A stretch of 64,000 nucleotides of DNA from Methylomonas sp. (GCF_023228165.1 NZ_JALOBS010000023.1:1-64000); one strand, 5' to 3'. Positions 27,893 through 37,115 are shown, counted from the stretch's first letter. Notes: a model not told the origin generated them from the sequence alone. Numbers and translations are program-made.

Positions 27893-28487
27893 GTTCTTCC
27901 TTCAACCAAAAGGTCATGGGTTTAGGGGTTTCAAAGGCTTCGTCCAGGTCCTTCCAGCTGTAGGTGGTTTGCAGTTCCGGATGTTTGACGTAACCGCGTT
28001 TGTTCCAGAACGCATCCAGCGGTACATAATCGGCCGGACGGCGCGGGTGGTCGGCCGGGCGCTCGACGCAGCAGAAGGTGATGTGTTTGAAACCGCCCAA
28101 ATCCTCGGCATGCGCTTCGCGTTGTTCGAAAAATCTTACTCCGATGCCGAGGCCGCGATAGGCCTTGTTCAGTACCGATTCCCCGCAATAAAACACTTCG
28201 TCCGGGTTGTAGCCGTTATCCAGGAACGGTTTTTTGACTTCGTCGGTTTCGTATTTCAACGGAATGGCGGTGGAGGCGCCGATGATGGCGTCGCCATCGA
28301 AAGCCAGCACAATCACGCTTTCCGGGCAATTGATGTAGGTTTGCAGATACTTCTTTTCATACTCGTAATCGCCGTCGTACAGATACGGAAAGTCGCGGAA
28401 TACTTCGATACGGAGGCGGGCCAGCTCGGGAATGTATGGAATCAATGCCTCGCCGCTTAAACGCTGTATGCGGATATCTTTGCTCAT
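27885..28487 (-). CDS. GNAT-family N-acetyltransferase
   Basis: 200 residues with the GNAT fold: VIVLAFDGDAIIGASTAIPL (strands 2-4), then the acetyl-CoA loop region GESVLNKAYRGLGIGVRFFEQREAHAE, in which RGLGIG is the Q/RxxGxG/A motif. The C-terminal half (FWNKRGYVKHPELQTTYSWKDLDE) is conserved in the subgroup linked to nitrilase genes. Co-translated with the downstream nitrilase-superfamily gene. It probably acetylates a small amine or amino acid; the partner hydrolase could act on the product or substrate. Confidence 0.85.
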   Translation of the reverse strand: MSKDIRIQRLSGEALIPYIPELARLRIEVFRDFPYLYDGDYEYEKKYLQTYINCPESVIVLAFDGDAIIGASTAIPLKYETDEVKKPFLDNGYNPDEVFYCGESVLNKAYRGLGIGVRFFEQREAHAEDLGGFKHITFCCVERPADHPRRPADYVPLDAFWNKRGYVKHPELQTTYSWKDLDEAFETPKPMTFWLKEEHA

Positions 28488-28516
28488 GGGTTTAGGTCTG
28501 CTGAAAAACGAAACAA

Positions 28517-28537
28517 CCGCCGCAGGCGAACCGGCGG
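28517..28537 (-). terminator. GC-rich hairpin terminator
   Basis: Minus strand CCGCCG-N9-CGGCGG followed by TTGTTTCGTTTTT. It lies between the stop of the 28641-29141 gene and the GNAT start, so it would end the former transcript. Confidence 0.5.
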
Positions 28538-28640
28538 CATAAAGGTGCGTATTGTATTGCAGGCCGGGGGGATTGCCTATCCGGATCGGCTGCGGCTGCG
28601 ATTACGTCGAGCCAATCGGAGCGGATGGTGGAATCAATAA

Positions 28641-29141
28641 TTAGGGGTTACAGCTTTTACCGTCGTATTCAAAATGGTGTTGCTTATATTCCTGGCCATT
28701 CCAGCGCATGACGGGAAAGCAGAATCCTGGACCGCCAATCAAAATATCCGGCCAACCATCAACGCCCTTGGTAGTTAAAAATTCCGGGATGCCTTGGCTA
28801 CTGATGACTAATTTCCAATTACCGCTTGGCTGCTGACTGACGATACTGAATCCGGTTCCCGTGTTTCCGTAGCAAAATGTGCCGCCTTCGGTAATGACTG
28901 CGTCCAAATGGCCGTCTCCATTGATGTCTCTTACATCCTCAATAGCTCCGGGCGTATAAGAGGCAGACTCGGTGTCTTCAAGGCCGCAGGCGCTACGCCA
29001 TTGCCTACCTTTCAATACATAATCCCCCGCCGTGAATGCAGCGAACTCGTCGGCAGGTGAAAGCTGTTTGGGTGACGCAGATCCGATTGAACATGCCAGT
29101 AATATCGGTGCACCGATTATTAAAATAGTTCTTCGTTTCAT
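28641..29141 (-). CDS. Secreted protein with an FG-GAP/VCBS-like repeat
   Basis: 166 residues with a signal peptide (MKRRTILIIGAPILLACSIGSAS; the LACS could also be a lipobox). DVRDINGDGHLDAVITEGG is a DxNGDGxxD calcium-binding FG-GAP/VCBS-type motif, and GWPDILIGGPGFC is a second, shorter one. Four cysteines in the mature part suggest disulphides. Likely periplasmic or surface. Stands alone between two terminator-like hairpins. Confidence 0.7.
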   Translation of the reverse strand: MKRRTILIIGAPILLACSIGSASPKQLSPADEFAAFTAGDYVLKGRQWRSACGLEDTESASYTPGAIEDVRDINGDGHLDAVITEGGTFCYGNTGTGFSIVSQQPSGNWKLVISSQGIPEFLTTKGVDGWPDILIGGPGFCFPVMRWNGQEYKQHHFEYDGKSCNP

Positions 29142-29633
29142 TGGGTTGCCTTCATTCTGATCGATTAACGGATGTTAGAACTCATAGTTAATGAAGTAAA
29201 TATCACAATAGTGAAATGGAATCTCATAATTTATGAAAAGAGCGCTGAAGACCCGCTAAAGGCAGGACGCTTTTAACGCGGAACTTAAGCAGGCAAAAGT
29301 GATTGGAGAAGGGATTATGTCTAAATGAGGGTTGACGGGCAAACCCCGACCCAAAATGCGGGGGGCAACCGGCATTCCTACCGAGACCCTTCGTAATTCA
29401 CATTTTTCGATGTCGGTAAATTACCGTTTAGCCGACAATTAAATTTTCAGTCTGTCAGGCGAATTTTTGTTGATACGCACGATAATCTTGATAATATCAA
29501 TTTCAGGCAACTTGTAGGTATTCTAAATCTATAAATTTGTGTTTTGATGCGTTAGCTGGCTGTTTCCATGGAATTTATGCTTCTAATACAGCCACGCAAT
29601 AAAGCCATGGCTGTATTTTTTCGCTAAATTGCG
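29142..29633. other. 492-bp gap without a recognised gene
   Basis: AT-rich leader of the 28641-29141 gene on the left, then a G/C-rich stretch near 29330-29390 and a perfect short palindrome CGGTAA-A-TTACCG at 29414-29426 nested in GTCGG...CCGAC (29412-29436). No reading frame of convincing codon use. A hairpin terminator closes the right end. Confidence 0.4.
29585..29621 (+). terminator. Hairpin with T-tract
   Basis: AATACAGCCA (29585-29594) pairs perfectly with TGGCTGTATT (29608-29617), loop 13, followed by TTTT on the + strand. It lies 13 bp from the stop of the leftward 29634-30002 gene. The T-tract points rightward, so it may act in both directions or protect against read-through. Confidence 0.55.
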
Positions 29634-30002
29634 TTATTGGAATTTTGGGAGGGCTGCAAAGCTTTCCCGGGCGTTTTTCAATTCTTGTTCCGCGCCGGAG
29701 AAATCGGACGCTTTGGTTAACTGTCTGGCTTTTTTCAATTTAATTACGGCCTTGTCGCGCTCGAACTCGAATTTATAGTTTGCGCTCAGATCGCTGGCGG
29801 TTTCGGACGCCTCTTTAATCCGTGTTGCTAACTCGTCGGAGTTTCCGGCGGGAACGGCATCCAAAGCGGCTTGAATTTTTGCATCGACTTCTTTCAATAT
29901 CTCGGCGTTATCTCGTCTGACTTCTTTTGCATATGTTGCTCCAGACAGTCCCAGCATGGTAAAAAACAGGACGACAGCGATAAAACTTTTTTTAAATGGC
30001 AT
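29634..30002 (-). CDS. Small secreted helical protein of unknown function
   Basis: 122 residues. Signal peptide MPFKKSFIAVVLFFTMLGLSGATYA, cleavage before KEVRRD. The mature part is almost all charged amphipathic helix (EILKEVDAKIQAALDAV; AVIKLKKARQLTKASDFSGAEQELKNARESFAAL) and looks like a small coiled coil or helical bundle. No metal or haem motif. Next to the hupE/metal locus, but separated by about 150 bp. Confidence 0.7.
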   Translation of the reverse strand: MPFKKSFIAVVLFFTMLGLSGATYAKEVRRDNAEILKEVDAKIQAALDAVPAGNSDELATRIKEASETASDLSANYKFEFERDKAVIKLKKARQLTKASDFSGAEQELKNARESFAALPKFQ

Positions 30003-30150
30003 AGATTATCTCTTTATTATTAATGAGTTGTTTATGTGGAAAGGTTTTTTCGATTTCGCAAATACTATTGGGATTTGAAGTACTCCTTATTTGAAAGTTA
30101 TAGCTTTGTGGATGATCGTTGCACTATTAAATTCGATAGCCCGAAGCGCA

Positions 30151-30717
30151 TTAACGCTCGGATTCATCGAAAAAAAAGGCGGCATAATTGTGTGTGACGC
30201 GTTTGACGATACTTCTCAGCAATATGCCAATTGATATCAGCGCTATCGTTCCCAAGGCAAACCCCGTTGCGTAAGCCAAGGCATTGCTATCCAGCCAAAT
30301 GTCGTAGGCATGCACATACCCGTGAAACAGTGCAAGATTGCCGGCAATAATCGACGCAGTCAGTAGCGAAACTTGATGGCCCGAAGCCAACAGCAAACCC
30401 AAGAATAACGCGGACAGATTCATGATATTTTCGGCATGCGCGATCTCGACGCCAATGAGCGTCAAACCCCCGCCCATCAACAGCAAAGCCGCAAATACCA
30501 AGGCGATAGCCGCCATCGCGAGACGACCTGCTTGAGATATCCAAAAGCCGACAATCAGCATGGTAATGATGTGATCGGATGCAGACAAAGGGTGCAGCAA
30601 GCCGTCATAAAATCCGACTGATTCGCTTGCCCAGTGAAACGGATGCGCATCGGCGACTATAGGCTCTGCCGTGACTGCTAAAATGGCCGCTTGAAAAACG
30701 CCTGCTTTGAATTTCAT
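30151..30717 (-). CDS. HupE/UreJ-family membrane protein, candidate Ni/Co permease
   Basis: About 188 residues. A signal-like first helix is followed by HPFHWASESVGFYDGLLHPLSASDHIITMLIVG. The HPxSxxDHxxxMxxVG signature defines the HupE/UreJ family, whose members carry nickel (or cobalt) and usually sit by [NiFe]-hydrogenase or urease genes. Five to six further helices follow, with GYVHAYD near the end. GGGAGGTAGTG precedes ATG 30717, which I prefer to 30750. Neither hydrogenase nor urease is in the window; instead two NikR-like sites lie upstream and nikR itself is 8 kb away in the same locus, supporting a nickel role. Confidence 0.82.
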   Translation of the reverse strand: MKFKAGVFQAAILAVTAEPIVADAHPFHWASESVGFYDGLLHPLSASDHIITMLIVGFWISQAGRLAMAAIALVFAALLLMGGGLTLIGVEIAHAENIMNLSALFLGLLLASGHQVSLLTASIIAGNLALFHGYVHAYDIWLDSNALAYATGFALGTIALISIGILLRSIVKRVTHNYAAFFFDESER

Positions 30718-30776
30718 CACTACCTCCCAATCTTGATGACTGCAATTCACAATGAGGTATCAAACATGGCTTGAGT

Positions 30777-30803
30777 GTAATACCTTTACATGATTATTCA
30801 TAC
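30777..30803. promoter_or_regulatory. NikR-like operator, imperfect (GTAATA-N15-TCATAC)
   Basis: The right half-site TCATAC (30798-30803) is exact, and the left half GTAATA (30777-30782) matches GTATGA at 4 of 6 positions. Spacing is 15, the same as in the two perfect sites in this window. The centre is about 75 bp before the hupE ATG, a suitable place for repression by nickel-bound NikR. Confidence 0.5.
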
Positions 30804-30967
30804 ACATAACAACTTTATAGCAAACCCAACATGGGATGTATGGCTGTTGAACGGATGGGCACATCCATGTGCCGTATTTTCTTTGTCTTATGAAGAACAG
30901 TCGAGATTGAGGAGATTGCGAATTCAGTCCCGGGCCAAACTTGCAAGACACTTATATTTTAGCAGAA

Positions 30968-30994
30968 GTATGAATTAATTAAAATTATTCATAC
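30968..30994. promoter_or_regulatory. NikR-like operator (GTATGA-N15-TCATAC)
   Basis: Perfect half-sites GTATGA (30968-30973) and TCATAC (30989-30994), extending to 8-bp arms GTATGAAT/ATTCATAC. The E. coli NikR operator is GTATGA-N16-TCATAC. The site lies between the TonB receptor stop and hupE, 251 bp before the hupE start, in an AT-rich stretch. Confidence 0.65.
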
Positions 30995-31000
30995 ATTTTT

Positions 31001-33253
31001 TTAGAATTCATATTTAAAGCCCGCCTGCACCAATCTCGGCATACCCGACTGAATACCGCGCACTCGGTCGGTGATGTAGGTATTGTCCAGCAGGTTTTTC
31101 ATCGATACGTATAAGGTCAAATCCTTCCGCACCTTATACGAGGTAGCGAAGTTGACCACCACGTAGTCGTTGATTTTGCCGTAAGAACCGGTGCGGGCAT
31201 TCGAGCTATTAGGTCCATCCGGATGATCGGCGCCGCTTTCCAGATTTAGAAAATCCGCATATTGTTCGCTGACGAAAGCCACTTCCAGATGCGCGTCGAA
31301 GCCACTTGGATGCGAATAACCCAAGGTTGCGGTCAACAGACTTTCCGGCGCATACGGCGCACGCTTACCGGCGGCCGAGCCGAACACATAGCCGCCCGGA
31401 CAAGCGGCCGGCGTTGCACCGCTGGACAGCGTCACACAGCGGAATGCCTCCGTCGTTTCCGCCGTGGGCAGCCACATGTAGGCTATCTGCGCATAGGGGT
31501 TATGCGTCCAATTAAATACCTCACCGAAGTCCGCGCGCGTCATCAACTCAATACCTTCATACAGCGCCTTGCCTTGCGCGACCGGCGTGCTACCGCCGCC
31601 CACCGTACCCAAAACCGTCAAGGCGTCGAAATCGTTGTGAAAGTAGGTCAAATCGGCTTTGACGCCACGCGCGGGTCTGGTTCTAATACCGAATTCAGTA
31701 TTCCAGCTGATTTCCGGTCCGATTTCGGCCGACCCGCCGGTGTCGTTGTAAACGGCGTCCTCGACTCGGGGCGGCGCAAATCCTCGATGAATACCGAAAA
31801 ACAGCGTGGCTTCGTCGGTAGGCGAATAAGTCATCGCGAACGACGGCAAGATTTCCGTTAAGCTGCTTTGGCCCGCCGTACCGTTTAACAGATTCTTGCG
31901 TTCGTAGCCGACGGACTCAACCCGCACACCCGGCGTAAAACTCCAATCCTTCCAGCTAAATTTGTTTTGTACAAAGCCCGAATAGGCTTCGGCGAAACGC
32001 TCGTTTTTTTCCAATAATTGGCCGTCGCGGGCGTTGGGCGAACTTCCCCTGATCATCTCCCGGCGCTGATCCTCGAAGTGGGCGCGAAAACCGGCATCCA
32101 ACTGGCTTTCGATACCGAACAAATCGTGCTTGGCGTGCAAGGTCGGCGCCACGCCCCAGGTTTCGTAATTGCGCTTACGGCCGACATCGTAACTACATAA
32201 ATCCATGTCGACCGGAGTGCCGTTCAACCGATCTTGAACATAAGTGGGATAACTCGCGGAACATTGGTTCTCGGTCGGAAACTCATTCTGTTGCCGCCAC
32301 CAATTGCGCTCGTATGAAGACCAGTAAAAACTGGTTTCCAGCGTCACATCGTTGTTGAAGCTATGCTCGTAGGTGGCCGAGGTGGACCAGCGGTCGTTGA
32401 TGAAACTGGCGTTCTTATCCGGATTATAATTTGCCCCCAACTTGCGGTATTCGGCGTCGGTCAAACCGAATGTCGCACCTTGTTCGTCCTGGTGGTAAAA
32501 GTCGCCGCGTAAGGTCAAACGGTTGCGGGCATCGAAGTCGATGATGCTTTTCAAGTTGGCATCGTCAACGGTGGCAAAGGTATTATCCCGTCTTTCCATA
32601 CCTTCCTTGTGGATGTAATCGACCACCCCGCCTACCGCATCCAGTCCGTTGACATTCTTGACCATTCCCCCGTAGCGGGCGTGGCCGTTACGGTAATCCC
32701 GGTTGCCGCCCATGAAGCTGACGAAGCCGCCGGACTCGACCGGCACTTTCGGCGTCAGATAATTGATCGCACCGTTGATGGTCTGCGGGCCGAATTGAGT
32801 CAAATCGGCGCCTTTGTAAATCTCGATGGCGTCGTAACGCTCGATGGGCGGATGATAATAGATGTCGTTATCGCCGTAGGGGGCAAAGTTGAACGGAATG
32901 CCGTCTTCCAGAAACAGCACCTTGGTGGAACGAAAGGGGTTCTGGCCGCGGAAAGCGATATTCGGCCGCAGACCGAAGCCTTCCTCGTCGCGCACGTAGA
33001 CGCCCGGCACCTTGCGTAAGGCTTCGTTAATCGTAAACACTTGGTCGCGCTCCAGAGTGTTCTTGTCGATGATCGACGTGGAACCAGAAAAAGTTGCTGC
33101 TCTCTCAACGCTTTCCTCGACGTCTACACTGGGCAGCACATCGGAATTGGTATTGTTGGCGGCCTGCACGACTTGGGATTGTTCCTTGGCGACAGCCCCC
33201 TGCGCAATCACGCTTATTAACAACGCCGGCAGTAATCCGTCTTTATAGCTCAT
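31001..33253 (-). CDS. TonB-dependent receptor, FecA-like, of the metal locus
   Basis: 750 residues. A signal peptide (AQGAVAKEQ) is followed by a TonB-box-like region (DVLPSVDVEES), the plug domain (STSIIDKNTLERDQVFTINEALRKVPGVYVRDEEGFGLRPNIAFRG...IEIYKGADLTQFGPQTINGAINYLT) and a large barrel ending TYKVRKDLTLYVSMKNLLDNTY...AGFKYEF. The plug is of the ferric-citrate receptor type, a group that also includes nickel and cobalt receptors near nikR genes. Genes on both sides point to metal uptake, with nickel the leading guess. No NikR-like palindrome was found in the 180 bp before its start, so control may be by the adjacent two-component system. Confidence 0.88.
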   Translation of the reverse strand: MSYKDGLLPALLISVIAQGAVAKEQSQVVQAANNTNSDVLPSVDVEESVERAATFSGSTSIIDKNTLERDQVFTINEALRKVPGVYVRDEEGFGLRPNIAFRGQNPFRSTKVLFLEDGIPFNFAPYGDNDIYYHPPIERYDAIEIYKGADLTQFGPQTINGAINYLTPKVPVESGGFVSFMGGNRDYRNGHARYGGMVKNVNGLDAVGGVVDYIHKEGMERRDNTFATVDDANLKSIIDFDARNRLTLRGDFYHQDEQGATFGLTDAEYRKLGANYNPDKNASFINDRWSTSATYEHSFNNDVTLETSFYWSSYERNWWRQQNEFPTENQCSASYPTYVQDRLNGTPVDMDLCSYDVGRKRNYETWGVAPTLHAKHDLFGIESQLDAGFRAHFEDQRREMIRGSSPNARDGQLLEKNERFAEAYSGFVQNKFSWKDWSFTPGVRVESVGYERKNLLNGTAGQSSLTEILPSFAMTYSPTDEATLFFGIHRGFAPPRVEDAVYNDTGGSAEIGPEISWNTEFGIRTRPARGVKADLTYFHNDFDALTVLGTVGGGSTPVAQGKALYEGIELMTRADFGEVFNWTHNPYAQIAYMWLPTAETTEAFRCVTLSSGATPAACPGGYVFGSAAGKRAPYAPESLLTATLGYSHPSGFDAHLEVAFVSEQYADFLNLESGADHPDGPNSSNARTGSYGKINDYVVVNFATSYKVRKDLTLYVSMKNLLDNTYITDRVRGIQSGMPRLVQAGFKYEF

Positions 33254-33435
33254 AGTCCCCTCTCACTCTTCTAAATTTGAAAATGCTTGTCGGTTGAGAA
33301 CCCGGAAATTGCTAGTGTCTTAGCGGAATTTCCGTTAAGAAAAACGCTACTTTTTGTCGGGTACTTAAGCTAATTTAGCGAATGAAGGTGAATCGAAACT
33401 GAAAAACGGGGCGTGATAAGGGAGTGGCGAGAGGA

Positions 33436-34761
33436 TTACCGGTGCAATGCCAATTTCAGCGTAACCGAAAAACCGCCCAACGACTCGCTACGCCCGATTT
33501 GCAAACTGCCTTGGTAGGAGTCGACAATATCTAAAACAATTGCCAGACCAAGACCGTGCCCCTGAATCGACTCGTCCAAACGCAAGCCGCGTTGAGTAAG
33601 GGTTTTCGCATCCGCCTCGGCACATCCGGGGCCATCGTCGGCCACACGGATAGTCAAGGAATCTGAAAAGGTTATATCGACATCAATACGATGGTTTGCC
33701 CACTTACAGGCGTTATCCAGCAAGTTGCCCAGCATTTCCATCATGTCCTCCCGATCGAAATGAACCCACCCATTGGGTGCGGTAAATTGAATGTCCAAGG
33801 CTTTTTCGGCGTAAATGGCCCGCAAGGTCCTTTTTAGGGCGATGAATTCCTGGCGCGGATTGAATGCAGTAGTCGCCTGCCGATCACCGGCAATGCGCGC
33901 CCGTTTGAGCTCCCTTTCAATACAACGATGGATGCTTTCGGTTTGAGCCTGTAGGAGCTGGCGCAAATCGGGGCGGTCGTTAAACAACGGCTCTTCGGCT
34001 ATCCTGAATAAGATTGCCATCGGCGGTTTCAAGGCGTGCGCCAGATTGCCGATTGCCGTGCGGGATTGCTGCAAGCGGCGCACGACCAGCTGCAATAAAT
34101 GATTGATCTCTTTCACCATCGGCTTGATTTCAGTCGGCACCTCCATCTCAATCCTCTGCCGGCGGCCGCCGGATACTTGCTCAATTTCTTTCCCCACCGA
34201 AACCACGGACCGTAAAGACCGCTTGACATCCCAACCGAGTAAGCCGATCGCACAGATCAAAATCAGTAGCGTCAAACCGAAATAGCCGATGCGTATAGAG
34301 GTAATATCGTGGTCGACGGCGGATAAATCTTCGGCTAGATTAATGTTGATTCTGTGACCGAATTTCACCAGCCCCAAACCGAATACCAATAAGGGTCGTT
34401 GACCGGGGCCGCTTGTATGGTAGATTTTGATTTGTTCCGGACCCATGGGTTGCACTTGCAGGGGAAAATTGGCCAGTGAAGGCGAAGGGTAAGCCCGAGC
34501 GTCCACTTTGACGAGATAGTAGTGACCGGAGAGTGGGCGATTGTAGACCGTGCTGATGTGGTCGCCGTTGAAACCGACTTGATCGTCGTCGCTGCCGGCC
34601 AACGTATCCATTAACGAATAGCCGTCGTCAGCCAAGCGGTTGGCCATTTGCTTCTCGGCAACGGCGCGTATCACCCAGTCGGCGGCTATCCAGTGGAGTA
34701 CGAAGATGACACACAACACCGAGGTCAATCCACGGCCCAAACGCTTGCGTAAAGACATCAT
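33436..34761 (-). CDS. Sensor histidine kinase of the OmpR-partner (PhoQ-like) type
   Basis: 441 residues: TM1 (about 13-33), a periplasmic sensor of about 125 residues, TM2 (about 160-180), a HAMP-like linker, a HisKA domain whose H-box reads NLAHALKPPMAI (usual ALKTPLAV), and a HATPase with N-box LLDNACKWA, DDGPGC and GHGLGLAI. Start overlaps the response-regulator stop by 4 bp (ATGA). Its signal is likely a metal ion or envelope state given the surrounding genes; no obvious ligand-binding cluster of His/Cys is seen in the sensor. Confidence 0.88.
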   Translation of the reverse strand: MMSLRKRLGRGLTSVLCVIFVLHWIAADWVIRAVAEKQMANRLADDGYSLMDTLAGSDDDQVGFNGDHISTVYNRPLSGHYYLVKVDARAYPSPSLANFPLQVQPMGPEQIKIYHTSGPGQRPLLVFGLGLVKFGHRININLAEDLSAVDHDITSIRIGYFGLTLLILICAIGLLGWDVKRSLRSVVSVGKEIEQVSGGRRQRIEMEVPTEIKPMVKEINHLLQLVVRRLQQSRTAIGNLAHALKPPMAILFRIAEEPLFNDRPDLRQLLQAQTESIHRCIERELKRARIAGDRQATTAFNPRQEFIALKRTLRAIYAEKALDIQFTAPNGWVHFDREDMMEMLGNLLDNACKWANHRIDVDITFSDSLTIRVADDGPGCAEADAKTLTQRGLRLDESIQGHGLGLAIVLDIVDSYQGSLQIGRSESLGGFSVTLKLALHR

Positions 34762-35423
34762 GATTTTGACCCGAACACATAGCCTTGACCGCGGCGGGTT
34801 TGAATCAATTCGTTGCCGACGATCCTGCGCAAACGTTTGACGTAAACTTCAATAACATTGCTATCCGGTTCGGCGGACTCGTAATAGATATGCTCGCTGA
34901 GTTGTACTTTGTTAAGGACTTTTCCGGCATTCAACATGAAGTAGCGCAGCAGTCTGAATTCAATGGCCGTCAACGGGTAAGCAGGGCCGCCGTCGACCGA
35001 CGCCGATTGTTCATCTTCATCGAGCTCGATACCCAATACCTTTAGCGCAACCAGATTGTGGCGGTGGACGCGTTTCAGTATGGCTTGCAATCGGACCAGT
35101 AGCTCTTGGGTGTGAAAGGGCTTGCCGAGATAGTCATCCGCGCCGGCTTTAAAACCGTCCACTTTTTCATACCAGGTATCCCGGGCTGTCAGCACAATCA
35201 CCGGCATGCTGTTGTTGGAGGCCCGCCAGCGCCGCAGCACCTCGATACCGGATAGTGCGGGTAATCCCAAGTCAATAATGGCGGCATCGTAATGTTCTGT
35301 CGCCCCCAAAAATTCACCGGACTCGCCATCCATGGCGGCATCGACAATGTAGCCAGCCGCCTCCAAATCCATTTTCAACGATCCGGATAAGGCCAAGTCG
35401 TCTTCAACCAGCAGTAGTCGCAT
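34758..35423 (-). CDS. Two-component response regulator, OmpR/PhoB family
   Basis: 221 residues. Receiver with acidic pocket EDD (residues 7-9), phospho-acceptor in IIDLGLPALSG (D51) and K in LGKPFH. Winged-helix DNA-binding domain with YPLTAIEFRLLRYFM and SNVIEVYVKRLRRIVG...RRGQGYVF. Pairs with the downstream kinase (4-bp overlap). It lies 78 bp after the lipoprotein gene at 35502-35936 in the same direction, so it may be part of the larger nikR-divergent transcript or have its own promoter. Confidence 0.92.
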   Translation of the reverse strand: MRLLLVEDDLALSGSLKMDLEAAGYIVDAAMDGESGEFLGATEHYDAAIIDLGLPALSGIEVLRRWRASNNSMPVIVLTARDTWYEKVDGFKAGADDYLGKPFHTQELLVRLQAILKRVHRHNLVALKVLGIELDEDEQSASVDGGPAYPLTAIEFRLLRYFMLNAGKVLNKVQLSEHIYYESAEPDSNVIEVYVKRLRRIVGNELIQTRRGQGYVFGSKS

Positions 35424-35501
35424 GCTTTGGTCTTAATTCACTACATTATTTTTTATACAGATAAGCGCAGTCGGATGAATGCCATACTCGATGCAGATAC
35501 G

Positions 35502-35936
35502 TTACATAGCGTGCATTTTGTAATCGACTCGCGGATAGCCCTTCTTGTCCTTAGGATCGGTTGCGCTACGATCCTGTTCTTCACGCTGCCCGATTTGGCT
35601 GGCAATCATCTGTTCCCAGTTATCATAGCTGGCAAGCTCCGGTACGCCGGCAGCTTTGTCTTTGGCAAAGCCGGCTTTTCCCAAGGCAATGATATCCGCC
35701 GAGGTTTTTTGATCAATGGCGCTAAGGAACGTCTTGTCGTCTTTGATCTGCTTGCGTAGCGCCCAATAAGCCACTTCAAATTCGACTTGCTGATTTGCCG
35801 GCAGATATTTTTTGATTATAGCCACCGATTGATGGGCGGTTTTCATGCTGTGACCATTGATTTGGTTCGCGTTGCCGCAGGCATTGAGCAATAGACACAG
35901 CGAAAACACCAAAAAATCGCGGGAAGCTTTCATCAT
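35502..35936 (-). CDS. Small lipoprotein of unknown function (DUF6694-like)
   Basis: 144 residues. A lipobox LLLNACGN gives a lipidated Cys near residue 20. The mature part is helical (TAHQSVAIIKKYLPANQQVEFEVAYWALRKQI; SADIIALGKAGFAK), of the kind seen in small DUF6694-type lipoproteins, and its C-terminal tail is highly charged. It is the last of six genes running leftward from the nikR promoter region, 39 bp after the haem-motif lipoprotein. Function unknown. Confidence 0.75.
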   Translation of the reverse strand: MMKASRDFLVFSLCLLLNACGNANQINGHSMKTAHQSVAIIKKYLPANQQVEFEVAYWALRKQIKDDKTFLSAIDQKTSADIIALGKAGFAKDKAAGVPELASYDNWEQMIASQIGQREEQDRSATDPKDKKGYPRVDYKMHAM

Positions 35937-35975
35937 TAACCCTGCTTATTAAATCTCGTTTTACCAAAAACTTGG

Positions 35976-36464
35976 CTATTGGTTTGATAGTCCGAATGCT
36001 TGATTGGCAAACGGGTTAAACGCTGGCCGCGTCACGCGGTTAAAGCCAAAATCGGTGACCTGATGGCAAGCGTTGCACGCCACGGTCAAGTCATCATAAT
36101 GCCGGACGAAGGCCTGCAAGTTTTTGTCTTTGATCGCTCGTTCGATGCCCGCCAAGGGTTGGTCCATGTGTTGAGCGATTAACTCCGGAATGGTCTGCTT
36201 GATTTGCTTATGCGTGCGATGATAGTTAGCCGCATCCTCAAAGCCTTCATGCAATTCGTCCACTTCGTAAGCCGCCAACTCCCAATTCAGTGCTTGTCCG
36301 GCAAACCATAATTTGGCATGGCGGGCCGCGCTCTGCGCCATGATTTCGCCCAAGCCGGGGGTAAAGTGAGTATGAGCTTGTTCGGCTGACTGATGACCGG
36401 CGCAAGCCGTCAACAGGCTAGCTGCAGCAAGCACCAAACCGAACTTAATAACCTTTAATTTCAT
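35976..36464 (-). CDS. Lipoprotein with a single CxxCH haem-binding motif
   Basis: About 162 residues from ATG 36464. Lipobox SLLTACAG. The mature part is a predicted helical bundle with many His (HTHFTPGLGEIM, ARHAKLWF, NYHRTHKQIKQTI, AQHMDQPL) and ends with VACNACHQVTDFGF, a c-type haem attachment site at the start of the last helix, as in cytochrome c'-like four-helix proteins. It may be an electron-transfer or metal-reducing component of the locus. The ORF could also begin at 36476. Downstream of the membrane-anchored protein at 36495. Confidence 0.78.
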   Translation of the reverse strand: MKLKVIKFGLVLAAASLLTACAGHQSAEQAHTHFTPGLGEIMAQSAARHAKLWFAGQALNWELAAYEVDELHEGFEDAANYHRTHKQIKQTIPELIAQHMDQPLAGIERAIKDKNLQAFVRHYDDLTVACNACHQVTDFGFNRVTRPAFNPFANQAFGLSNQ

Positions 36465-36494
36465 GCTAAATTCCATTGATGGCTAAGATTTGCG

Positions 36495-37115
36495 TTAGTG
36501 CGCGGATTTAACGTTTTGCGGCTTGAGTAACCGTGGTACGAAATAAGCGGCCGCGACAACAAGGAGACCAATCACGCTAATCAGTATCAGCAGGCCATTC
36601 TGTCCTCCGGATTGCTCGGCAACCATCGCCACGGTTATCGGTATATTCAAGGCGCTGACAGCAAGCGGCGTATGCAGGTCTTTATCGTCAACGGTCAGCA
36701 CTGCCTGATACTTGCCGGCGGTTTTGAAGTCGACAGTGATCGACAGTACGCCCTGTTTAACTATGGCCATCGGCAATTCGGCGATGGTTTTCCCGTCTTC
36801 AAGCAGAATTTTTAATGCCACCGGTTTCTTGCGTACATCCAGATCGAGTAAATCGATAGCAATCTGGGTTTTACCGGTTTTTGGCAGATCGATGCATTCG
36901 GCTTCCGGCAAGCTTCGGCTGTCTTTGGCTTGATCAGGGCTAATTTGATAAGCGGAGAAATTAGCCACATAGTAGTCATTGCTTTGCATGCAACCATACA
37001 TATCGTAATTGCCGCCAACGCCTTTGCGATTGCCGCCCAAGGGTACGGAGGCACTTGCCTGACCAATCGCGACAAATAACAGTGTGAAAATCAGGTAGGA
37101 ACGAACTGAATTCAT
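36495..37115 (-). CDS. Secreted protein with C-terminal membrane anchor, unknown function
   Basis: 206 residues. Signal peptide (MNSVRSYLIFTLLFVAIGQASAS), a Gly-rich start to the mature part (GGNRKGVGGNYDMYGC) with two cysteines, a beta-sandwich-like middle (KTQIAIDLLDLDVRKKPVALKILLEDGKTIAELP; GKYQAVLTVDDKD) and one C-terminal TM helix (LLILISVIGLLVVAAAYFVP) ending in a short cytoplasmic tail. ATG 37115 overlaps the CopC-like stop by 4 bp; the longer frame from 37364 is spurious. The pairing with a CopC-like protein suggests a two-part periplasmic metal chaperone or docking unit. Not a recognised family. Confidence 0.75.
   Translation of the reverse strand: MNSVRSYLIFTLLFVAIGQASASVPLGGNRKGVGGNYDMYGCMQSNDYYVANFSAYQISPDQAKDSRSLPEAECIDLPKTGKTQIAIDLLDLDVRKKPVALKILLEDGKTIAELPMAIVKQGVLSITVDFKTAGKYQAVLTVDDKDLHTPLAVSALNIPITVAMVAEQSGGQNGLLILISVIGLLVVAAAYFVPRLLKPQNVKSAH

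Noticed and set aside
29330..29440. GC-rich, structured-looking stretch resembling a riboswitch
   Set aside because: I compared it by eye with c-di-GMP-I and guanidine aptamer cores; the key conserved segments are absent, and the flanking genes give no supporting reason.
30760..30978. Short frames on both strands between hupE and the TonB receptor
   Set aside because: Compositions are poor, neither has a ribosome site, and the stretch carries two NikR-like sites, so it reads as control DNA.
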